Below, piece by piece: positions 48,517-55,956 of a stretch of DNA of 64,000 bases. Positions within the stretch are counted from its first letter, which is position 1. Each line of letters starts with the position of its first letter. The notes beneath the pieces were generated by a model. That model saw only the letters and a program-made list of their open reading frames with translations, did no database searches and was not told the DNA's origin. The translations under genes and the position numbers were made by a program. Origin of the DNA: Acidimicrobiia bacterium (GTDB taxonomy: Bacteria > Actinomycetota > Acidimicrobiia > IMCC26256 > JADLDD01); NCBI GenBank assembly GCA_020846855.1, contig JADLDD010000039.1, positions 1 to 64,000 on the forward strand, given 5' to 3'.

Positions 48517-49740
48517 ATGGCCGATTTCTCCCTCGAGCTCAACGAGGACCAGCTCCAGATCCAGAAGTGGGTCCACGACTTCGCCGAGAACGTCATCCGA
48601 CCCGTCGCCCACGAGTGGGACGAGCGTGAGGAGACGCCCTGGCCGGTGATCGAGGAGGCCGCCAAGGTCGGCCTCTACTCGCTCGACTTCGTGACCAACG
48701 CCTTCATGGACCCCACGGGGATCACCTTCCCGCTGGTCATGGAGGAGATGTGCTGGGGCGACGCCGGGATCACGCTGGCCATCTTCGGCACCACGCTCGG
48801 CGTGTCGGGCATCCTCGGCAACGGGACCCCCGAGCAGATCGCCGAGTGGATCCCGCAGTGCTTCGGGACCCCCGACGACATCCACATCGCGTCGTTCGCG
48901 GTCAGCGAGCCCGACGCCGGATCCGACGTGTCCAACCTGCGGACCCGGGCCGTCTACGACGAGGCCACCGACGAGTGGGTCCTCAACGGCACCAAGACCT
49001 GGATCACCAACGGCGGCATCGACAAGGTGCCCAACGTCCACGTGATCGTGGCCTCCGTGGAGCCCGAGCTGAAGTCCCGCGGCCACGCCAGCTTCGTGGT
49101 GCCCCCGGGCACGCCCGGCCTCTCGATGGGGCAGAAGTTCAAGAAGCACGGCATCCGGGCCAGCCACACCGCCGAGGTCGTGCTCTCCGACTGCCGAATC
49201 CCGGGGTCGTGCCTGCTGGGCGGCAAGGAGAAGCTCGACGAGCGTCTCGCCCGCGCCCGGGAGGGCAAGCGGACCCGGACGCAGGCCGCCATGAGCACCT
49301 TCGAGGCCAGCCGACCCCTGGTGGGCGCTCAGGCCCTCGGCATCGCCCGGGCCGCGTACGAGTACTCGCTCGACTACGCCAAGGAGCGTCAGGCCTTCGG
49401 CCGGCCGATCATCGACAACCAGGCCATAGCGTTCAAGCTCGCCGACATGAAGATGGAGATCGACGCCGCCCGGCTCCTCGTGTGGCGCGCCACCTGGATG
49501 GCTCGCAACGGCAAGGAGTTCACCTCCGGCGAGGGCTCCATGAGCAAGCTCAAGGCCGGCGAGGTCGCCGTGAAGGCCACCGAGGAGGCCATCCAGATCC
49601 TCGGCGGCTACGGGTACGTGCGGGAGTACCCGGTCGAGCGCTGGCACCGCGACGCCAAGATCTACACGATCTTCGAAGGGACCTCCGAGATCCAGCGTCT
49701 CGTCGTCGCCCGCGCCATCTCCGGCATCCACGTCCGCTGA
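48517..49740 (+). CDS. Acyl-CoA dehydrogenase
   Basis: The 407-residue flavoprotein has the three ACAD domains with FAVSEPDAGSDVSNLRTRA, WVLNGTKTWITNGG, the C-terminal RQAFGRPIIDNQAIAFKLADM, QILGGYGYVREYPVERWHRDAKIYTIFEGTSEIQRLVVAR. The Glu in IYTIFEGTSEI is the expected catalytic base of the medium/short-chain group. It forms the 2,3-double bond in an acyl-CoA and passes electrons to ETF. GAAGGAG lies 7 nt before ATG 48517, discarding the track extension. Downstream genes are on the opposite strand. Confidence 0.95.
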   Translation: MADFSLELNEDQLQIQKWVHDFAENVIRPVAHEWDEREETPWPVIEEAAKVGLYSLDFVTNAFMDPTGITFPLVMEEMCWGDAGITLAIFGTTLGVSGILGNGTPEQIAEWIPQCFGTPDDIHIASFAVSEPDAGSDVSNLRTRAVYDEATDEWVLNGTKTWITNGGIDKVPNVHVIVASVEPELKSRGHASFVVPPGTPGLSMGQKFKKHGIRASHTAEVVLSDCRIPGSCLLGGKEKLDERLARAREGKRTRTQAAMSTFEASRPLVGAQALGIARAAYEYSLDYAKERQAFGRPIIDNQAIAFKLADMKMEIDAARLLVWRATWMARNGKEFTSGEGSMSKLKAGEVAVKATEEAIQILGGYGYVREYPVERWHRDAKIYTIFEGTSEIQRLVVARAISGIHVR

Positions 49741-49801
49741 CCCTCCCCTCGCTCGGCGCGGTGGGGAAGGCGCGTCCCCCGGCGGCGGGGTGGGGTCGGA
49801 T

Positions 49802-50452
49802 TCAGCGCGTCGCCCGGCCCGCGGGCTCGTCGGCCCGCACGCCGCGCAGGCCGAACCACGCCATCTCGGCCAACCAGCGGGCCAGCCGGGCCGGCTCCAC
49901 GGCCGCCTCCGCCTGACCCGCGGCGCCCGCGTCGCCGCCGGCTCCGGCTCCGGCTCCGGCCATGCGGCGGCTGGTCGCCTCGGCCATCCCCACGACGGCG
50001 TGGGCGAGGGCCAGGCGGTGGTCGGCGGGGACGTCGATCTCGATCATCGTCGCCACCAGCTCGGCGATGCCGTCGATGGTCCGCTGGGCGATGGCGGCGA
50101 ACTGGCGGTCGTTGCGCACCGACGCGCCGAACAGCAGCCGGAACGCGGAACCGTGAGCCGCCACGAAGTCGAAGTAGGCGGCGAACCCGAGCTCCACGCG
50201 CTCGCGCCCGCTGCCGGCCCGGGCCGCCGCCGCGGTGATGCGGCCCGTGATGTCGCGCTCCACGTCTTCGAGGAGCTCGGCGTAGAGCGCCCGCTTGGAC
50301 GGGAAGTGCTGGTAGAGGACGGGCTTGGTCACCCCCGCGGTGAGCGCGACGTCGTCCATCGACGTGGCGTGGAAACCCTTCTCCGCGAACACCTCCAGGG
50401 CGACGCGCAGGAGCTGGCGCCGCCGTCGTTCGGCGGGCAGTCGGGCGGGCAT
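49802..50452 (-). CDS. TetR-family regulator
   Basis: The 216-residue protein has an N-terminal TetR HTH (RRRQLLRVALEVFAEKGFHATSMDDVALTAGVTKPVLYQHFPSKRALY) and a helical ligand domain. The end has a Gly/Ala spacer (GAGAGAGGDAGAAG) before a final helix. It is downstream of the alcohol dehydrogenase gene (46-bp gap, same strand) and convergent with acyl-CoA dehydrogenase, and may control either in response to acyl-CoA. Confidence 0.88.
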   Translation of the reverse strand: MPARLPAERRRRQLLRVALEVFAEKGFHATSMDDVALTAGVTKPVLYQHFPSKRALYAELLEDVERDITGRITAAAARAGSGRERVELGFAAYFDFVAAHGSAFRLLFGASVRNDRQFAAIAQRTIDGIAELVATMIEIDVPADHRLALAHAVVGMAEATSRRMAGAGAGAGGDAGAAGQAEAAVEPARLARWLAEMAWFGLRGVRADEPAGRATR

Positions 50453-50498
50453 GGCGGGGGCTGGGGGTGGTCGCGGGCGGGGTTCGGCGCGCCGACCG

Positions 50499-51605
50499 TC
50501 AGGAGTAGTCGATGACCGAGCGCGCGACCTCGCCCGAACCCATGGCCTCGAACGCGTCGTTGACCTGGTCGAGCGTGATGGTGCGCGACACCAGCTCGTC
50601 GAGCTTGAGCTTCCCCTCCTGGTAGAGGCCGGCCAGCATCGGGATGTCGCGGTGCACGTTGCTCGACCCGTACCACGAGCCCCGGACCTGCTTCTCGCCC
50701 ATGACGAGGCTCAGCGCCACGTCGACGTCGAAGCGGGACTCCATCTTGGGGACCCCGACGATGACGGCCTGGCCGCCGCGGCGGGCCATCTCGAACGTCT
50801 GCATGACCGTGGACTCGAGGCCGATCACCTCGAACGCGACGTCGGCCCCGCGCCCGCTCGTGAGCTCCTGGACCTGGGCCACCGCGTTGCCGTCCGACGC
50901 GTTCACGGCGTCGGTGGCTCCGAAGTCGCGGGCCCGTTCCAGCTTCCCCTCCACCATGTCGACGGCGATGATCCGCTCGGCCCCGGCCAGCTTGGCGCCC
51001 TGGATCACGTTGAGGCCCACACCCCCGGCCCCGACGACCGCCACGGAGTCGCCGGGGCGGATCGAGGCGGTGTTGAGCGCGGCGCCGACGCCGGTCAGCA
51101 CCCCGCAGCCGATCAGGGCGGCCGAGGTGAGCGGGATGTCGTCGGAGATCTTGACCGCGCCCATCGCGGGGACGACCGTCTCCTCGGAGAAGGTGCCCGA
51201 CGCCGCCATGTGGAACAGCGACTGGCCCCCCAGCGAGAAGCGGCTGGTGGTGTCGAGGAGACCGCCGGTCATAATCGCCATCGAGCCGACCTCGCACAGC
51301 TCGCCCTGGTCGCGGGCGCAGAAGTAGCAGGTGCCGCACTGCGGTACCCACGAGATGACCACGTGGTCGCCCTCGGCCAGGTTCGTCACGCCCTCGCCGA
51401 CCTCGACCACGGTGCCGGCGCCCTCGTGTCCGAGCACGGCCGGGAGCGGCTGGAGCAGCTGGCCGGTGGTGACCGAGAGGTCGGAGTGGCAGACCCCCGA
51501 CGCGCCGAGCCGGACCCGGACCTCACCGGCCTGCGGTGGCGCGAGGTCGACGTCGGCGATCTCGAGCTTGCTCCCGATCTCCTTGCACACGGCTGCCTTG
51601 GGCAT
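50499..51605 (-). CDS. Zinc-dependent alcohol dehydrogenase (class III / NDMA-type)
   Basis: The 368-residue MDR enzyme has catalytic zinc ligands in GVCHSD and GHEGAG and Cys in LIGCGVLTGVG, the structural-zinc loop CGTCYFCARDQGELC, and cofactor motif GAGGVGLNVIQGAKLAGA followed by VDMVEGKLERA, whose Asp favours NAD. It matches actinobacterial NDMA-dependent or mycothiol-linked alcohol dehydrogenases. Likely substrates are primary alcohols, such as those released by AlkB or alkyl sulfatase. GGAGG lies 5 nt before ATG 51605. Confidence 0.93.
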   Translation of the reverse strand: MPKAAVCKEIGSKLEIADVDLAPPQAGEVRVRLGASGVCHSDLSVTTGQLLQPLPAVLGHEGAGTVVEVGEGVTNLAEGDHVVISWVPQCGTCYFCARDQGELCEVGSMAIMTGGLLDTTSRFSLGGQSLFHMAASGTFSEETVVPAMGAVKISDDIPLTSAALIGCGVLTGVGAALNTASIRPGDSVAVVGAGGVGLNVIQGAKLAGAERIIAVDMVEGKLERARDFGATDAVNASDGNAVAQVQELTSGRGADVAFEVIGLESTVMQTFEMARRGGQAVIVGVPKMESRFDVDVALSLVMGEKQVRGSWYGSSNVHRDIPMLAGLYQEGKLKLDELVSRTITLDQVNDAFEAMGSGEVARSVIDYS

Positions 51606-51673
51606 GGGGGACCTCCGGGTCCTCGGGGACGCGCCACACCGGCGCGGTGGGCGATCTGACCGGAGAGTAATGC

Positions 51674-51961
51674 CTAGTGGAAGGAGCGCTCCCCCCGCTC
51701 CTCGCGCTCCGCGGCCCGGATGCCGTAACCGAGCACGATCGGGACCGGCAGCACCACGCAGCACACCACCAGGGCACCCACCGTCACCCCGACCGTCCAG
51801 CGGGGGAAGTCGGTCGCCGCACCGTAGGTGAACACCGCGATCGCCACGAGGAGCGCGCCGTAGCCGACCCGCTTGCCGGCCTTGACCATCCGGGCCAGGC
51901 GGGCCCGCTTGCGATCCACGGCGTCGGCGGGCGTCGGGGTGGTCGGGGGACCGGGGGCCAT
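51674..51961 (-). CDS. Small membrane protein downstream of the glycosyltransferase
   Basis: The 95-residue protein has a Pro/Thr-rich start, a basic helix (DRKRARLARMVKAGKRVGYG) and two membrane segments (ALLVAIAVFTYGAATDF; WTVGVTVGALVVCCVVLPVPIVLGYGI). No function is known. Its ATG at 51961 overlaps the TGA of the glycosyltransferase (TGATG), so it is translated by coupling. An ATG at 51970 is an alternative. Confidence 0.72.
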   Translation of the reverse strand: MAPGPPTTPTPADAVDRKRARLARMVKAGKRVGYGALLVAIAVFTYGAATDFPRWTVGVTVGALVVCCVVLPVPIVLGYGIRAAEREERGERSFH

Positions 51962-53031
51962 CAGCTCCATCCCATCACGGCGAAGGCGCGGGCGAGGGCA
52001 TCGGGCAGCCCGTCGATCGAGAAGTGCCTCCGGGCCGCGTCGCGGTTCGCGGCGAGCGGCTCCGGGTCCGGACGCGCCAGCCACCGGGCGAGCGCGCTCG
52101 GGTCGTCGAGCGGGAAGAAGCGCAGGCCCCGTGAGGTGATCTCGTCGAGGACGGGGTACCGGCCGGCGGCCAGGGGCCGGCCCGCCGCCACCGATTCGAT
52201 CACCGGGTTCCCGAAGCCCTCCCAGGTCGACGGGAACACCACCGCGTCGGCCGCGGCGTAGGCGTCGGCCACGCACGGGGCGCGCCCGACGGTCGTGCGC
52301 ACCCCGGCGCCGGCCAGCAGCCGCTCGAGGGTGGGTCCGTACCCGTCCTCGGCCGGGCCGGTGATCCAGTAGACGACGCGGCCCCCCGCGGCGGTGTCGA
52401 GCGCTTCGGCGAACTCGAGGCCGCCCGGCACGTTCTTGCGCTCGATGGCCCGGGCCGGATGGAGGAGCACGAGGTCGTGTGGGCCGAAGCCGAGGTGGCC
52501 GCGGGTGCGGTCGCGATCGCCGGGCTCCGGGTCGATCTCGAAGCGGTTGTGGACGGTCACCGCCGGGATCCCTCGTACCGCCAACTCCCGGCGGGACCGC
52601 TCGTTCACGGTCACGTGCAGGGCACCCTCGATGTCGGGCGGGAACGGCCCGGGGCCGCCGGTGCCGGCGAGGTTCGGCCGCTGCCAGGGCAGGTCGTGGT
52701 GGTGGAGCACGACCCGGACCCCCGACGCGGCCAGGTCGGCGGCCGCGCCCGCCGCCGCGGCCGCGGCGGCGGGGTGCACGGGCAGGGAGCAGACGTTCTC
52801 CATCACGACCAGGTCGCGGCCGTCGGCGCCGGTGAGGATCGCGTCGCGGAAGCGCTCGGCGTCGTCGACGCCCCCCGCCTCCAGGTCACCGGTCCGGGCC
52901 GGCCCGTGGATGCGGCCGGCGACGCGCGTCACCGCGAAGCCGATCTGCTCGAGTGCGGTATGCCACTTGGCGGCCTCGACCGACACCCCGTCGGTGCCGC
53001 CGAGCCGGTACGACACGATCACGGCCCGCAC
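51961..53031 (-). CDS. Glycosyltransferase (GT4-like, GT-B fold)
   Basis: The 356-residue protein starts VRAVIVSYRLGGTDGVSVEAAKW, the nucleotide-sugar-independent N-domain start of GT4 enzymes, has HHHDLPWQRPNL and HNRFEID, and ends with the GT4 core LVLLHPARAIERKNVPGGLEFA, ADAVVFPSTWEGFGNPVIESVAAGRPLAA (the EGFGNPVIE motif). It probably adds a sugar to a lipid, polymer or small molecule; the acceptor is unknown. GTG 53031 was chosen because TACGGT lies 7 nt upstream; the track extension to 53106 crosses into the hairpin region. Confidence 0.87.
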   Translation of the reverse strand: MRAVIVSYRLGGTDGVSVEAAKWHTALEQIGFAVTRVAGRIHGPARTGDLEAGGVDDAERFRDAILTGADGRDLVVMENVCSLPVHPAAAAAAAGAAADLAASGVRVVLHHHDLPWQRPNLAGTGGPGPFPPDIEGALHVTVNERSRRELAVRGIPAVTVHNRFEIDPEPGDRDRTRGHLGFGPHDLVLLHPARAIERKNVPGGLEFAEALDTAAGGRVVYWITGPAEDGYGPTLERLLAGAGVRTTVGRAPCVADAYAAADAVVFPSTWEGFGNPVIESVAAGRPLAAGRYPVLDEITSRGLRFFPLDDPSALARWLARPDPEPLAANRDAARRHFSIDGLPDALARAFAVMGWS

Positions 53032-53038
53032 GCCCGCA

Positions 53039-53044
53039 ACCGTA
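53039..53044 (-). promoter_or_regulatory. Putative leaderless -10 box (TACGGT)
   Basis: TACGGT is 7 nt before GTG 53031 of the glycosyltransferase gene, with no Shine-Dalgarno. Confidence 0.5.
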
Positions 53045-53085
53045 GGCCAGGCCCGGCCCGGGAGCGGCTGGGACCACCTCTCCCC

Positions 53086-53133
53086 AGCATGTTGCGATCG
53101 ACCCACGTATCACCCGGCCGATCGCAACATGCT
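53086..53133. repeat. Long intergenic inverted repeat (15-bp arms)
   Basis: AGCATGTTGCGATCG (53086-53100) and its exact reverse complement (53119-53133) are separated by 18 bp. It lies between the glycosyltransferase promoter and the stop of the upstream gene, which reads in the same direction, so it could end that transcript or act as a binding site. Confidence 0.85.
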
Positions 53134-53170
53134 CGGGGGGACGGGCAGGCCTCGGCTCAGGTCCGCGCGG

Positions 53171-53938
53171 TCAGGAGAGCAGGGGGGTGAGGCGGCGGTT
53201 GGTGGCGTCGAGGATGGCTCGCGCCACGGCGTCGGCCTCGGAGTGACCTCGAACCAGGGCTGAGCCCGACATCACCTGCTCGCCGTGGGGCAGCACGAAC
53301 ACCACGGTGACCACCGCCACGTCGTGCATTCCCACCCGGACCACGTGGGCGCTCTCCACGTCGACGCGCTCGGCCGCCGCCTCGAGTTGGCGCAGCGCGT
53401 CGACCGTCGCCGCCGCCACGAGCCGGTGCTGGGCGCTGGAGGCCACCGAGCCCTCGGCGAAGCCCACCGCGGTGTCGTCGTCGCGGGTCAACGTGACGCG
53501 CACCAGCGAGCGCAGGCCGCTCGCCTCCGCGGTGATGGCGCTGATCAGCGGACGGAACTCGAGCCCGGACTCGTAGGCGTAGGGGCCGTCGTCAGGGCCG
53601 ATCTGGACCACCGAGACGACCCGCCGGTCGAGCTCGAGGCCGAAGCTGGCCAGGGCCACCGACTGCACGTCACGGGCGATCTGCTTGGCGTGCTTGCCGG
53701 GCCGGGCGAGCACGTGGAGCTCCACCACCCGGCCGGTGTCGTCGACGACCACCCGGGCGGCCGAGATCTCCGCGAGCCGGCAGAGCTCCTCCTCGAGAGA
53801 CCGCGCGACGTGGTCGTCGACGCCGCCGTCGGTGTCGTGGCCGAGCGAGGTGCCACCGCGGTGCCCGTTGCCGCGGTCATGATGATGCCCCGCATCACCG
53901 GCCGGGTCGCGGGGCCGTTCGTCCTGATCGTCAAACAT
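53171..53938 (-). CDS. Protein of unknown function with two alpha/beta domains
   Basis: The 255-residue protein has a His/Asp/Gly-rich start (GHHHDRGNGHRGGTSLGHD) and two repeated alpha/beta regions: residues 45-115 (SLEEELCRLAEISAARVVVDDTGRVVELHVLARPGKHAKQIARDVQSVALASFGLELD) and 130-255 (RSLVRVTLTR... MHDVAVVTVVFVLPHGEQVMSGSALVRGHSEADAVARAILDATNRRL). The second half has the alternating strands and GSALVRG...DAVARAILDA pattern seen in dimerisation domains such as that of LeuA, but the match is too weak to name it. There is no membrane segment. The start codon lies inside a cluster of CATGGT motifs. Confidence 0.6.
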   Translation of the reverse strand: MFDDQDERPRDPAGDAGHHHDRGNGHRGGTSLGHDTDGGVDDHVARSLEEELCRLAEISAARVVVDDTGRVVELHVLARPGKHAKQIARDVQSVALASFGLELDRRVVSVVQIGPDDGPYAYESGLEFRPLISAITAEASGLRSLVRVTLTRDDDTAVGFAEGSVASSAQHRLVAAATVDALRQLEAAAERVDVESAHVVRVGMHDVAVVTVVFVLPHGEQVMSGSALVRGHSEADAVARAILDATNRRLTPLLS

Positions 53939-53980
53939 GGTTCCCCACCATGAGATCGTTCACCATGGTCGCAGCATGGT
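53936..53980. promoter_or_regulatory. Cluster of four CATGGT motifs over a start codon
   Basis: CATGGT-TCCCC-ACCATG (53936-53952) is a perfect inverted repeat covering the ATG at 53938; palindrome ACCATGGT (53962-53969) and CATGGT (53975-53980) follow. Such density suggests an operator, perhaps for autoregulation, or an mRNA hairpin at the start codon. Confidence 0.5.
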
Positions 53981-53985
53981 CGATC

Positions 53986-54015
53986 GCCGTCCCTAGCCTC
54001 GCCGTCCCTAGCCTC
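53986..54015. repeat. Two perfect tandem 15-bp repeats
   Basis: GCCGTCCCTAGCCTC occurs twice in direct succession. It lies in the 520-bp gene-free interval upstream of the structured leader and could be a protein-binding array. Confidence 0.85.
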
Positions 54016-54179
54016 GTCGGGCCCCGCCCACCCGAGCCCCGATGTCGGACCCGCCGGGCCGAACGCTAACCGGATACGAGCCCGGGCGCGGGGATGTCCG
54101 GGTGGTGGGTATCGACAACGGGGATTCGCCGGCGATCCCCGGATCGGGCTTGCACGACGCCACGATTCCCGCGATGCTG

Positions 54180-54458
54180 CTGTGGCTGGTGTCGCCTTGT
54201 GGGGTGAATGTCCGCGCCGGGCGGTGCCCGAGTCCCTAAGGTCGGCGGTCGGAAAGGCCGATGACCACGGGGAAGAGGGTCGCCCGAGCACCAGCAGGAG
54301 GAGGAGGGGAGCCGGGAACAACAACGACGATCCGGCGGAGACGGCAAGACCCCAGTGGGGTTGGCGGTAACAAGCCTCTGCGTCCTCTGAGCGAAGCGGT
54401 GCCCCACGGGCCAGGAGAAGCGCCCCGGGAGCAGCGTCCGCAAAGGGGGAATGCTCCC
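54180..54458 (+). ncRNA. Candidate structured leader RNA before the 29-codon ORF and HD genes
   Basis: The 520-bp gene-free stretch 53939-54458 holds, in order, the CATGGT cluster, the 15-bp repeats and this purine-rich leader. It contains conserved-looking elements and hairpins: GGGGTGAAT then GGGC-ggt-GCCCGAG (54201-54231), GCCGG/CCGGC, ACCCCA-g-TGGGGT, and GGGAGCA (54427-54433) pairing with TGCTCCC (54452-54458) so that the loop holds the ribosome-binding site AAAGGGGGA and the arm touches the ATG. Parts look like ydaO or GEMM elements but neither core is complete. A riboswitch or RNA thermometer is possible. Confidence 0.5.
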
Positions 54459-54548
54459 ATGAAGAAGGTCGCGGTTCGTCTCGCCCTGGTGGCCTCGTCG
54501 GTCGCCGCTCTGCTGCTCGCCGGCGGTGCCGGCTACGGCATCCGTTGA
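54459..54548 (+). CDS. 29-residue signal-peptide-like or single-helix peptide
   Basis: The ORF encodes a basic start (MKKVAVR), one hydrophobic helix of about 17 residues and GGAGYGIR before a stop. It looks exactly like a Sec signal peptide without a mature protein, or a single-span membrane peptide. A strong AAAGGGGG lies 9 nt upstream inside a hairpin. A CCCC-cgcg-GGGG stem directly follows the stop. It may be a leader peptide for the HD genes 61 bp downstream or a small membrane regulator. Expression is not proven. Confidence 0.5.
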   Translation: MKKVAVRLALVASSVAALLLAGGAGYGIR

Positions 54549-54609
54549 GCCCCCGCGGGGGTCTTGCCGCCTCCGCCCGATCGTCCCCGGCGCCGCCCCA
54601 CGAACGGAC

Positions 54610-55956
54610 ATGGACACCCAGTCGGCCCCGCGGGGCCTCACGCGCTACGTGGTGATGGCGGGCGCCGCCGGCGTCCTCGCCACCGTCGCGCTGGCCTGGG
54701 ACCGGCCCGGGCCCTCGTGGGTGCCGTTCGCGTTCCTCGCCGCCCTCTTCGCCTACGCCGAGAACGTGGCGCTCGACCTGCCCTCGGGCGGCTCGATGAG
54801 CTCCAGCTTCATGCTGGTCATGGCCGCGGCCGTGATCTTCCGGGCCGAGGCCGCTCCGGTAGGGGTGGCGGCCATCGGCCTGTGCGGCGGCCTCTACCTG
54901 CCCCACCTGCGCCGCGGCGAGTGGCGCAAGGTGATCGGCAACACCGGGGCCTTCGGGCTGGCCGCGGCCGCGGTGGCCGCCCTGTCCCTCGCCTACCCGG
55001 AGTCGCTGCTGCGCAACCCGGCGGCCCTCATCGCCGGCTCGGCCGTGATGGCGGTGGCCTTCTTCGCGGTCAACACCGTCGTGGTGGCCGGGTACTACGC
55101 CCTCGCCACCGGCGAGCCGCTCCGGCCCGTGCTGGGCGCCATGCTGCGCCACGGCCACCTCCAGGTGTACCCGTTCGCGGTGCTGGGCGTGATGCTCGGC
55201 CGCCTCTACCTCGACCTCGGGGTCTCGGTGCTGCCGCTCTTCGTGGTGCCGGTACTCGTGGCCCGCCAGACCTTCGCGTCGTACCTCGCCCTGCGCCGGG
55301 CCCACGAGGACACCGTGCGGGTGCTGGTCGGCGCCCTCGAGGCCAAGGACCACTACACCGCGGGCCACGCCGAGCGGGTGGCGCGCTTCGCCGACTACAT
55401 GGGCCGGGAGCTGGGCTTCGGGTTCACCCGCCTCGAGCGCCTGCGCCTGGCGGCGTTGATGCACGACGTCGGCAAGCTCATCGTGCCCAACCACCTCCTC
55501 AACAAGCCCGGCAAGCTCACGGCCGAGGAGTACGCGCGGGTTCGCCGTCACGAGCCCGTCTCGGTCGAGATCCTGACCGCCATCGACTTCCTGGCCCCGG
55601 TGGCGCCGTCGGCCTCCGGCGAGTTCTCGCGCTTCGAGAACGTCGACGAGGAGCGACCCGTGGAGCCGTTCATCGTGGCCGTCGCCGACGCCTTCGACGC
55701 CATGACCTCCACCCGGTCGTACCGCAAGGCGCTCAGCCAGTCGGTGGCCGTCTCCGAGCTGCGCGACAAGGCCGGGTCCCAGTTCCATCCGTCCTGCGTC
55801 GACGCCCTGGTCGCCGCGCTCGAGCGCCGGGGCGAGGTGTACGGCGCCGGCCACGAGGAGGACGCGGAGCACTTCGACCAGCCCCCGCCGGCCGCGGGCC
55901 TGGGCTCGGCCGGCCTCGGCGACCTCGTCCCCGACCCGCGAGACAGGAGCACCTGA
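54610..55956 (+). CDS. Membrane HD-domain phosphohydrolase lacking the GYP motif
   Basis: The 448-residue protein has six to seven membrane helices (residues 15-220) and a cytoplasmic HD domain (240-420): DHYTAGHAERVARFA, MHDVGKLIVPNHLLNKPGKLTAEEYARVRRHEPVSVEIL (HD pair at about 285-286), and VAVADAFDAMTSTRSYRKALSQSVAVSEL... GSQFHPSCVDAL. These are all HD-GYP elements, but HHExxDGxGYP between them is replaced by VAPSASGEFSRFENVDEERPVE. Metal binding may persist while c-di-GMP hydrolysis is uncertain. No ribosome-binding site is seen at ATG 54610; GTG 54526 is an alternative overlapping the small ORF. Confidence 0.85.
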   Translation: MDTQSAPRGLTRYVVMAGAAGVLATVALAWDRPGPSWVPFAFLAALFAYAENVALDLPSGGSMSSSFMLVMAAAVIFRAEAAPVGVAAIGLCGGLYLPHLRRGEWRKVIGNTGAFGLAAAAVAALSLAYPESLLRNPAALIAGSAVMAVAFFAVNTVVVAGYYALATGEPLRPVLGAMLRHGHLQVYPFAVLGVMLGRLYLDLGVSVLPLFVVPVLVARQTFASYLALRRAHEDTVRVLVGALEAKDHYTAGHAERVARFADYMGRELGFGFTRLERLRLAALMHDVGKLIVPNHLLNKPGKLTAEEYARVRRHEPVSVEILTAIDFLAPVAPSASGEFSRFENVDEERPVEPFIVAVADAFDAMTSTRSYRKALSQSVAVSELRDKAGSQFHPSCVDALVAALERRGEVYGAGHEEDAEHFDQPPPAAGLGSAGLGDLVPDPRDRST

